This document shows positions 1 to 5,281 of a stretch of DNA of 5,281 nt, one piece after another; position 1 is the first letter of the stretch; each line of letters begins with the position of its first letter. This DNA is from Caldilineaceae bacterium (GTDB taxonomy: Bacteria > Chloroflexota > Anaerolineae > Caldilineales > Caldilineaceae): NCBI GenBank assembly GCA_012032975.1, contig JAAUPU010000295.1:1-5281 (forward strand), given 5' to 3'. The notes beneath the pieces are model-generated. The model saw only the letters and a program-made list of their open reading frames with translations. It had not been told where the DNA came from and did no database searches. Position numbers and translations under genes: made by a program.

Positions 1-14
1 AGAGCGGTCGGCAC

Positions 15-1796
15 GTGGCTAGTCTGCTTCAACGCCACGGTTGGTTGCGCCATGCCCTGGTTTTCCTTGCCTACTTCGCGCTAGCCATTCTCTTCACCTG
101 GCCGCTGGCGCCGCGGCTGACTACCCACCTTGCAGGTGCACAATCCGACAACCAGTTGTTCACCTGGACTTTCTGGATTTTACGGCAGCAGTTGCTTGAC
201 GGGTTGGATCCATTCTTCACAAACGCCATCTACTACCCAGATGGCATCAGCCTCGCGTTTCACAACATGGTCTTGACCAAGAGCCTGCCTGCGCTGCTGC
301 TACAACCTGTCATGAGTGTGGACGCCGCGTACAATTTGCTCTTGATCTTCTCGCTGGCCCTCAATGGCTATGCGATGTGGTTGCTGGTCAGGTACTTGAC
401 AGCGGATAGTATCGCGGCATTGATCAGCGGCATCATCTTTGGATTTTCGCCGATCCTGCTGGCCCATGCCGCGGCAGGCCATATCAACTGGACCGGCGTC
501 GAAGGTCTACCCCTATTCGCCTATTTTCTGCTGAAGGCGCTAGATCAGGGACGCTGGCAGGATGCGCTCTATGCAGGTTTGGCCGCCGCATACACAGTCT
601 GGACCGACTGGTCGTTGGGCCTCTATGCGATTCTGTTCGCGGGACTTCTTTTCGTCTACCGCCTGGTCTCGGAACGCAGAGCGCATTTGTACTGGCCCGT
701 CTTCCGTCAGTATCTTCTGGTTGGCGCGGTTGCTCTGTTTGCAACCTTGCCAGTTCTGCTGCCGACGCTGTCGGTTTCAGCCTCTGGCGACTATGACATG
801 ACCCGCTATATCGGCGGCGCGGCGCTCTATGTGTCGGACCTGTTCGGCTTTTTCACGCCCAGCCCCAACCATTTTTTGCTGGGCGACCTGGTCCAGCCGA
901 TCTTTGGCCGCTTCACCGCCGGGACCGCCGAAGGCACGGTCTTTGTCGGTTTCAGCGTCTTGTTTCTGGCAGCGCTTGGCGTCTGGAAGATTGCCTGGAA
1001 AAAGACAGGATTCTGGATCATCGCCCTGATCCTGTTTGCGGTCATCTCGCTCGGGCCTGGGTTGCATCTGTTGGGCGCCTATCGGTTTCCCTGGCTGGCC
1101 TGGCTGCCGATGGGCAGCATTGCCCAGGATCTCGGCGTGCCCATGCGACCAGAATGGGTGCAGATGTTCGACGAAGCGCCCATGATTCCGCTGCCCGGCG
1201 CGCTCTTTCAACTGTTGCCCGTCTTCAAGTGGACGCGCGTCTACAGTCGCTATTTCGTGCTGGGCATGATGGCGGTGGCGGTGCTGTCTGGCTATGGCCT
1301 GGCCTGGCTGCGCGCCAATCGGCGTGTACAGCAGGCGTGGGGTGGGACGGGTGCAGTCTGGCTCAGCGTCTTTGTGGCGGGCATCATTCTCTTCGAATTC
1401 TGCATTCTGCCCTTTCCGACAACCGTGATTCCCGTGCCGGCATCGTTGACCGAAGTCACGTCAGAGCCAGGTGACTACGCGCTGCTGGATCTGCCAATTC
1501 GCCCCTTTCAGCTTGAGCCACAATATTGGCAGACCCACCACGGCAGACCGATCCTCTATGCCCACATCTCGCGGGTGCCGGAAGAACGCTTCGCCTATCT
1601 GGACTTCGTCGAGCGGGAGGTCTACAACTCCACCGGCTTCTTCGAGCAGGAAGAGATCCGTTACCTAGTTCTGCACAAGGAAAAGTTGGTCGAAATGCCA
1701 TCGGAAGAGGCGCAGAAGTTGCTTGTTGCGCTGGACAGCCAATACCGGCTTGCCGCGGAAGACGCCACGCTGCGCATCTACCATGCATACGACTGA
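15..1796 (+). CDS. Polytopic membrane protein, GT-C-like glycosyltransferase (possibly 5'-partial)
   Basis: A 593-residue membrane protein with roughly ten or more hydrophobic segments, for example near residues 13-31, 105-128, 131-152, 183-217, 233-252, 331-353, 410-432 and 447-470. A polar loop follows the first segment and carries an acidic residue (Asp45 in AQSDNQLF), where GT-C enzymes place the catalytic or metal-binding acid. A second loop holds His151 and His156 (HAAAGHINW). From about residue 471 the protein is soluble, about 120 residues, and probably lies outside the membrane. This layout matches large bacterial GT-C-like proteins that use polyprenyl-phosphate-linked sugars to glycosylate envelope components; the actual substrate cannot be read. 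The first available start is GTG at 15, but the frame stays open to the window edge, so the true start may lie upstream. The stop is 18 bases before the next membrane-protein gene, suggesting an operon. A membrane protein of unknown function with the same fold remains possible. Confidence 0.8.
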   Translation: MASLLQRHGWLRHALVFLAYFALAILFTWPLAPRLTTHLAGAQSDNQLFTWTFWILRQQLLDGLDPFFTNAIYYPDGISLAFHNMVLTKSLPALLLQPVMSVDAAYNLLLIFSLALNGYAMWLLVRYLTADSIAALISGIIFGFSPILLAHAAAGHINWTGVEGLPLFAYFLLKALDQGRWQDALYAGLAAAYTVWTDWSLGLYAILFAGLLFVYRLVSERRAHLYWPVFRQYLLVGAVALFATLPVLLPTLSVSASGDYDMTRYIGGAALYVSDLFGFFTPSPNHFLLGDLVQPIFGRFTAGTAEGTVFVGFSVLFLAALGVWKIAWKKTGFWIIALILFAVISLGPGLHLLGAYRFPWLAWLPMGSIAQDLGVPMRPEWVQMFDEAPMIPLPGALFQLLPVFKWTRVYSRYFVLGMMAVAVLSGYGLAWLRANRRVQQAWGGTGAVWLSVFVAGIILFEFCILPFPTTVIPVPASLTEVTSEPGDYALLDLPIRPFQLEPQYWQTHHGRPILYAHISRVPEERFAYLDFVEREVYNSTGFFEQEEIRYLVLHKEKLVEMPSEEAQKLLVALDSQYRLAAEDATLRIYHAYD

Positions 1797-1803
1797 GAAC
1801 ATC

Positions 1804-1809
1804 AAGGGA
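1804..1809 (+). promoter_or_regulatory. Ribosome binding site of the second membrane-protein gene
   Basis: AAGGGA lies five bases before the ATG at 1815, in the 18-base gap after the first membrane-protein gene. It supports the 1815 start and separate translation initiation within a shared transcript. Confidence 0.5.
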
Positions 1810-1814
1810 CTACC

Positions 1815-3172
1815 ATGATTCGAGAAGGACGAAAGATCGATCCAGGCATCTTGCTCATCCTGGCCTTTTTTATTGTGTTGCTGCCCATTCTGTTCAAGCC
1901 GTGGGTGCATGGCGCGGACACCATCGGCTACTATGGCTGGCTGCGCTCGGCGGTGATTGATGGCGACCTGCAGACGGCAGACGAATTCGCCCACTACGGC
2001 ATGGCCTGGCTCAACACTTTTGCAGAGACTGGGCTGCGCGACAGCCCTGGCGCGGTCGGTTCGGCGCTGCTTTGGTCACCCTGGTTCTTGCTGGTTCATG
2101 CAGCCACCTTGGCCGGTCAAGCCCTGGGACTGCCGCTGATTGCCGATGGTTATTCCCAGCAATATGTGTGGGCCGCCAGCCTCGCCAGCAGCCTCTATGC
2201 GCTGATCGGCCTTTGGCTCACCTATCTGGTCGCCCAGGATCTGGTCGCACGCAAGCTGGCTTTGCTGGCTGTCATCGTTGCATGGCTTGCCTCGCCGCTG
2301 CTCTTTACATGTACAGCCATCCGCTGATGACCCATGCCAACGATGCGTTCGCCTATGCGCTCTTTCTCTTCATCTGGTTTCGCACCCGGCGCGACCGAAG
2401 CGCGTGGCAATATGCGCTGCTGGGCGCGAGCGCGGCTCTCTGTGCATTGGTGCGCAACCAAAATGCGGTCTTTGTCCTCTTTCCATTGGTCGCCATCGGT
2501 CTGGACAGTTTTCGCCAGGCGGGTCAACGGGGCTGGATCTCCGCGGGGCTTTGGGGTACGTTGCGTGCGGCGCTATTTTCATTGACCTGGTGGGTAATCT
2601 TTTCGCCCCAGTTGGGCGTGTGGCGGGTGGTCTTTGGGCGATGGGTGCCCGGCAATCCCTACGAGACCAGCGGTGGCGGCAGCTTCGACTTCTTGAACCC
2701 GCGCCTACTGGACGTTCTCTTGTCCACCAATCGGGGTCTCTGGTTGTGGACACCGGTTGCATTGCTGGGGGTTCTGGGGTGGCTCATTCTCTGGCGCAAT
2801 CAGCGACGCTTCGCCGCGTTGCTGATGACCAACTTCCTGCTCCAGCTCTACATCATCGCATCGTGGAGCGCATGGGATGGCTCAGCCGCGTTTGGCCAGC
2901 GTTTCTTCACCAACATGATGCCGGCCTTCGCCATCGGCCTTGCGGCACTCTGTGCGCTTTTGGCGCGGCGTGTGGCGATGCGCTGGCTGGTGTTTGCCGG
3001 CAGCCTGTTTGTCGCCTGGAATGGATTGCTGATTGTGCGCTACGTGTTGGAAGATGTCCCGCGTAGCGGCCCCGTGCCGCTGGACCACTTCATCATTGGC
3101 CAGTTCACGGTGATTCCCCGTCACTTTGCGCAAATATTGGAGATCCTCTTGACCCGCGGCTCTGGGTCGTGA
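1815..3172 (+). CDS. Second polytopic membrane GT-C-like protein, interrupted by a frameshift
   Basis: One protein read in two frames. The first 164 codons run from ATG 1815 in frame to ttt 2304-2306 (ending ASPLLF), after which that frame hits TGA at 2325-2327. The continuation YMYSHPLMTHANDAF starts at 2306 in the next frame and runs to the TGA at 3170-3172. Joined, the product is about 452 residues. It has an N-terminal signal-anchor-like segment, a loop with Asp35 (GADTIGYY) and acidic residues near 50-57 (GDLQTADEF), many later membrane segments, a GNPYE motif near residue 280 and an NRGLWLWTPV stretch near residue 307. This is the pattern of bacterial GT-C/GT39-like sugar transferases that act on the outer face of the membrane; the substrate is unknown. 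It lies just downstream of a similar gene, so the two probably serve one envelope-glycan pathway. As written the gene is broken; a sequence error is likelier than a true pseudogene because the downstream half stays intact and conserved-looking. Confidence 0.72.
2301..2310 (+). other. Frameshift site (one T apparently missing) in the second membrane-protein gene
   Basis: The sequence reads CTCTTTACAT. Reading CTC TTT then TAC ATG requires one more T, turning the TTT run into TTTT. With it, ASPLLF joins YMYSHPLM without gap or overlap. The bases do not form an X-XXY-YYZ slippery heptamer in the incoming frame, so programmed -1 frameshifting has no visible support. Confidence 0.7.
3151..3168. 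other. Weak inverted repeat between convergent genes
   Basis: GACCC at 3151-3155 pairs with GGGTC at 3164-3168 around an 8-base loop, at the very 3' end of the plus-strand membrane-protein gene and about 14 bases past the barstar stop on the minus strand. The two genes converge with only nine bases between their stops, so a shared bidirectional terminator is expected near here. The stem is short and has no T-tract on either side, so a role in termination is speculative. Confidence 0.2.
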
Positions 3173-3181
3173 TCGATCTGG

Positions 3182-3630
3182 TTATAGACGCGGGATGTCG
3201 TCTGCCGTGCGCCGAGCGCCTCGCAGCAAGACATAGAACGGTACACCCTGCGCACCCCATTGCCGGATCGCATCGTTGAGGATGGCGCGTGTCGTGCGCC
3301 ACTCATCGGGCCGCTGCGCAATAAAGCGCGCCGGGTGGTCAATCAGCAACACGTAGCCCGGCGCAGCCGCCCACTCCAGATCGTTCAGACTTTCCTCGAA
3401 CGCATCCCAATGTGGCCAAAATAGTCTGGAAATGCCAGAGCATGCGCGCTGGCGGCCAGGAACGCGGGCTTGCTGCTGATGCCTCGGCCATCCAGATAAA
3501 ATCCCCTCCAACCGGCCGCGTCGATAGCCGCAAGGATAGCCGCTGGCCGGGTGCGCGACGACAGGCGGTAGATGCCCGGCGGCGGGTTCCCGTCGAAAAT
3601 ATCCTGCGATTTTCTCACTCTTCGACCCAT
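3182..3630 (-). CDS. Barstar-family ribonuclease inhibitor, interrupted by a frameshift
   Basis: Barstar proteins bind barnase/RNase Sa-type ribonucleases tightly and block the active site in the cytoplasm of the producing cell. The reading starts at ATG 3630 and runs to about residue 73 (ending FPDYFGH), then needs one added base and continues as WDAFEESLNDLEW to the TAA at 3182-3184, about 149 residues in all. The segment FPDYFGH(N)WDAFEESL matches the inhibitory helix and loop of barstar; Asp76 and Glu80 or Glu79 sit where barstar Asp35 and Asp39 contact the RNase. Later parts (GYVLLID, a Pro-x-Glu-Trp stretch, GVPFYVLLRG) fit the rest of the fold. The protein is longer than the roughly 90-residue B. 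amyloliquefaciens barstar because of an N-terminal extension, and has no signal peptide, as expected for a cytoplasmic inhibitor. Its start overlaps the end of the ribonuclease gene, so the pair is probably co-transcribed and translationally coupled. An alternative GTG start at 3618 would give a 4-base GTGA overlap. Confidence 0.83.
3407..3414 (-). other. Frameshift site (one A apparently missing) in the barstar gene
   Basis: On the coding strand the sequence reads GGC CAC ATT GGG. Restoring one A gives GGC CAC AAT TGG GAT, that is G-H-N-W-D, the expected barstar consensus at this point. Without it the frame ends at a TGA at 3385-3387 after only 81 codons, losing the C-terminal half and the RNase-contacting acidic residues. 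Confidence 0.72.
3615..3630 (-). promoter_or_regulatory. Stop/start overlap coupling ribonuclease and barstar translation
   Basis: The ribonuclease stop TGA (3617-3615) lies inside the barstar coding start: ATG at 3630 gives a 16-base overlap and GTG at 3618 a 4-base GTGA overlap. No good Shine-Dalgarno sequence precedes either candidate, consistent with reinitiation by ribosomes that have just finished the ribonuclease. This would tie inhibitor synthesis to toxin synthesis. Confidence 0.5.
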
Positions 3631-4218
3631 GAAAAACTGGCATAGTGGTCGGCGGTGTAGTAAAGCTCGCCCTTTGCACCGGCTACGATGCGCCGCGCGC
3701 CCCGGTCGGATGAACCCGGCGTGATGACTGTATATTCGGCGTAATAGCCCATCGACTCAGCGGGCAGCAGCCCCTCGCGGTTCTGGAAGGTCGAACCATC
3801 CTTGCTAAATGGAAACGGGCCACCTTGATGGATCAGATCAATGGTCTCCTGCGCCTCCGGCGGCAAATCCTGCGCCAACACCACAGGCATCCCCGACGGG
3901 GCGCGAAGGTCTGTCGTGGATGACTGCGCGCTGCTTGCTACGGACGCGTCGGGCAGTGTGCTGTTGGCGCCCTCGCCTGGCCGACCGCGGTAGGCCGGTT
4001 GCAGGTGCGTCCGGTTCGGCATCCGAATTTTGGACGGTGCTGTCATCAGGGGTCGGAGCGATAGTTGCTTGCGTCTCTGGTTGACCGGACCCTTCTGGCG
4101 CGGTGGTCTGTTCTGGCGGACCGCCGGCCAGCCACCAAAGTGCTGCCGCCGCTGCCACCACGATCAGCAAAGAGATCAGGCGGCTTTGGCTCGGTGGACG
4201 TTGAGATAGTTTGGACAT
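3615..4218 (-). CDS. Exported or membrane-tethered guanyl-specific ribonuclease (RNase Sa/barnase class), frameshifted
   Basis: Predicted to cleave RNA after guanosine. The N-terminal part, from ATG 4218, has a basic start and a hydrophobic segment at about residues 14-31 (LISLLIVVAAAAALWWLAGG), a signal sequence or membrane anchor, then a Pro/Thr/Ser/Ala/Glu-rich linker. The catalytic part is in another frame and ends at the TGA 3615-3617; removing one base between about 3975 and 4046 joins them into about 200 residues. The C-terminal 85 or so residues closely resemble Streptomyces RNase Sa: LPPEA, GGPFPF, guanine-binding FQNRE (about 144-148), EYTVITPG with the catalytic Glu (about 161), two arginines (about 172 and 176) in DRGARRI and the catalytic His (about 191) in DHYASF. 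Unlike RNase Sa it has no cysteine, so the usual disulfide is absent. A weak AGAAAG at 4227-4232 lies eight bases before the ATG. The barstar gene follows directly. Role, inferred: an antibacterial or nutritional secreted RNase. Confidence 0.83.
3975..4046 (-). other. Frameshift interval (one extra base) in the ribonuclease linker
   Basis: The anchor and linker frame is plausible down to about EPDAPAT (near 3999), after which it turns into an Arg/Gln-rich run (RSARRGRQQ) that does not look like linker. The other frame becomes linker-like from about GEGANSTLPDAS (near 3974) and leads into the catalytic domain. Going from one frame to the other needs one base removed (or two added). The low-complexity linker gives no conserved residues to place the site more exactly; 3975-4000 is most likely. 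Confidence 0.6.
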
Positions 4219-4321
4219 GACGACATCTTTCTATGGATTCTCGGCAAGGCGCCAGGGATGAGAAACTCCAGGCCTTCAGCCGGTTCGGCTGGTCGATCAC
4301 ACACCATGCGACCGCGACTGA
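4219..4321 (-). other. recF-ribonuclease intergenic spacer
   Basis: A 103-base gap between the recF stop and the ribonuclease start. Apart from the hairpin at 4277-4291 and a weak AGAAAG ribosome binding site at 4227-4232, I see no convincing -35/-10 pair. The gap leaves room for a separate ribonuclease promoter, but whether the pair is transcribed with recF cannot be decided from the sequence. Confidence 0.4.
4277..4291 (-). terminator. Small perfect hairpin downstream of recF
   Basis: CAGCCG at 4277-4282 and CGGCTG at 4286-4291 form a six-base perfect stem with a three-base loop, about 30 bases past the recF stop. The following bases on the minus strand (AAGGCCTGGAGTTTCTC) contain only a short T stretch at a distance, so it is at best a weak or factor-assisted terminator for recF, or an mRNA 3' stabiliser. 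Confidence 0.3.
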
Positions 4322-5281
4322 TCAGACGGGTTGAATACTCCCTAATTTTACATGAAAGCGCTGCGCCTGGGCGCGAAATTCTGGCGTAAAATCGTCCCAG
4401 TCCGTTGTGGTGATCAGCACCTGATCCACCTCCACCAGCGCCGCCAACAGCGTGCTGCGGCGCTGCGCATCCAGCTCGCTCATGACGTCGTCCAGCAGTA
4501 GAAGCGGTGTGCTGCCGGTGGCCTCGGTCATGGCCTGCACTTCGGCCAGCTTGAGCGACAGCGCAGTCGTGCGTTGTTGGCCCCGACTGCCAAAGAGACG
4601 CAGATCGCGACCATCGGTCAAGAAACGGATGTCATCTCGATGTGGGCCATAGAGCGTGCCACCCGACGCCAGCTCTCGTTGACGCCGGTTGCGCAGCTTG
4701 GCGGCAAAGGCTTCGGCTACGCCCCCCTGTGTCACTTCACCCACGCCGCCGCCGGGCAGCGGCAGATCTGACCGGCCATTTTTCAGCAGGGCAAAGTCCG
4801 GCTCGGCAAGATGGCCGGGGTTGAAGCTGGGCTGATAGAAGAGGCTAAAGCGCTCTCGGCCCTCGGTCAGGTCGGCATGACGACGGGCGGCGAATGCCTC
4901 CAGTTTCAGCAGAAAGTTGCTGCGCCGTGCGACCACAAGGCTGCCATGCTGGACCAGCCGCTCATCCCAGAATGTGAGTTGTCCATCTGTGCTCGGCGCC
5001 TGGGCGGATGCGCCCTGCTCGCGCAGGTTGCGCAGCAGACTGTTGCGCTGCGCCAACACCTTCTGATACGCGGAGAGCGCGCGGCAATAGACGCGGTCGA
5101 TCTGGCAGAGTGCGATATCCAGATAGCGACGCCGTTCAGCGGGGCCGCCGTCGACCAACTTGATATCTTCTGGCAAGAAGAGCACCGCACGCAACGTGCC
5201 AACCAGATCCATGCTGCGCTTGTTGACGCCGTTGATGCGCACCTGCTTCTTAAAACCGCGCCCTGCTCGCGCGGGGTGAGC
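4322..5281 (-). CDS. recF: DNA replication/repair protein RecF, N-terminus beyond window
   Basis: RecF is an ABC/SMC-type ATPase that binds gapped DNA and, with RecO and RecR, helps load RecA for recombinational repair in the cytoplasm. The frame is open to the window edge, so about 319 C-terminal residues are visible; RecF is usually about 360-400, and the missing part would hold the Walker A loop. Visible family motifs in order: RINGVNKRSMDLVG, then VLFLPEDIKLVDGGPAERRR with YLDI, the conserved RecF block; QRNSLL in the coiled region; TLYGPHRDDI; the ABC signature GSRGQQRTT (near 4561-4591); and Walker B plus D-loop LLLLDDVMSELD (near 4470-4510). It ends in ITTTDWDDF and a short tail to the TGA at 4322-4324. 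A GTG at 5242 is in frame but internal to the conserved region, so it is not the start. The gene is intact across the visible part, in contrast to the two frameshifted genes that follow it. Confidence 0.95.
   Translation of the reverse strand, partial: AHPARAGRGFKKQVRINGVNKRSMDLVGTLRAVLFLPEDIKLVDGGPAERRRYLDIALCQIDRVYCRALSAYQKVLAQRNSLLRNLREQGASAQAPSTDGQLTFWDERLVQHGSLVVARRSNFLLKLEAFAARRHADLTEGRERFSLFYQPSFNPGHLAEPDFALLKNGRSDLPLPGGGVGEVTQGGVAEAFAAKLRNRRQRELASGGTLYGPHRDDIRFLTDGRDLRLFGSRGQQRTTALSLKLAEVQAMTEATGSTPLLLLDDVMSELDAQRRSTLLAALVEVDQVLITTTDWDDFTPEFRAQAQRFHVKLGSIQPV

Noticed and set aside
777..1211. A 144-codon open frame on the minus strand
   Set aside because: It lies antisense within the well-supported membrane protein, is rich in Arg/Gln/Lys/Asp with no recognisable domain, and is a typical shadow in GC-rich DNA.
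2072..2305. N-terminal part of the long plus-strand frame starting at 2072 taken as a separate gene start
   Set aside because: Residues before 2306 in this frame look non-coding (Arg/Cys/Pro-rich) and overlap the coherent hydrophobic protein in the first frame; only the part after 2306 is real.
2300..2307. Programmed -1 ribosomal frameshifting in the second membrane-protein gene
   Set aside because: The bases GCTCTTT in the incoming frame do not meet the X-XXY-YYZ slippery rule, and no strong downstream structure is evident; a missing T is simpler.
2278..3066. A 262-codon plus-strand open frame inside the second membrane-protein gene
   Set aside because: It is rich in Cys, Arg, Gly and His with no membrane pattern, whereas the alternative frame gives a coherent polytopic protein continuing the upstream half.
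3171..3178. GATCGATC palindrome between the convergent genes
   Set aside because: An eight-base palindrome of this composition is expected by chance and has no accompanying operator-like context.
4046..4300. An 84-codon minus-strand frame covering the recF-ribonuclease gap
   Set aside because: It overlaps the ribonuclease signal/anchor region in a different frame, has no domain features and ends inside the linker; the anchor frame is far more convincing.
4452..4824. Plus-strand open frames antisense to recF
   Set aside because: They lie opposite the conserved RecF ABC signature and Walker B motifs and show no protein features of their own.

Overview
The window is a GC-rich bacterial chromosomal segment with two strand blocks meeting tail to tail. 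Positions 15-3172 on the plus strand carry two consecutive polytopic membrane proteins of the GT-C-like glycosyltransferase type. Positions 3182-5281 on the minus strand carry recF (its 5' part lies beyond the right edge), then an exported guanyl-specific ribonuclease of the RNase Sa/barnase class, then a barstar-family inhibitor. Large low-similarity GT-C-like proteins of this style and a recF outside an evident dnaA-dnaN context fit a Chloroflexota-type (Anaerolineae/Caldilineae-like) genome. That placement is an inference from protein style only; the window holds no rRNA or other firm marker.

Left half: the first membrane protein (about 593 aa, start possibly upstream of the window) is intact and is followed after 18 bases by a second, reconstructed as about 452 aa. 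They probably form one transcription unit for transferring sugars from lipid-linked donors to a cell-envelope acceptor. The second gene is interrupted by a one-base frameshift at about 2306.

Right half: the minus-strand order is recF, a 103-base gap, the ribonuclease (4218-3615), then barstar (3630-3182), whose start overlaps the ribonuclease end. The ribonuclease has an N-terminal membrane anchor or signal sequence, a long Pro/Ser/Thr/Ala-rich linker and a C-terminal catalytic domain in which every key residue of RNase Sa can be located. The barstar-like protein would protect the cytoplasm from unexported enzyme. Together they form an RNase toxin/immunity pair. Both genes need a one-base frame correction (about 3975-4046 and 3410) to read through.

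Three single-base frameshifts within about 1.7 kb, each leaving recognisable conserved protein on both sides, are the most striking technical aspect of the window. Sequence errors in a draft or metagenomic assembly are the simplest explanation; recent gene decay is the alternative. No tRNA, rRNA, CRISPR array, insertion sequence or intergenic stretch over 300 bases is visible.
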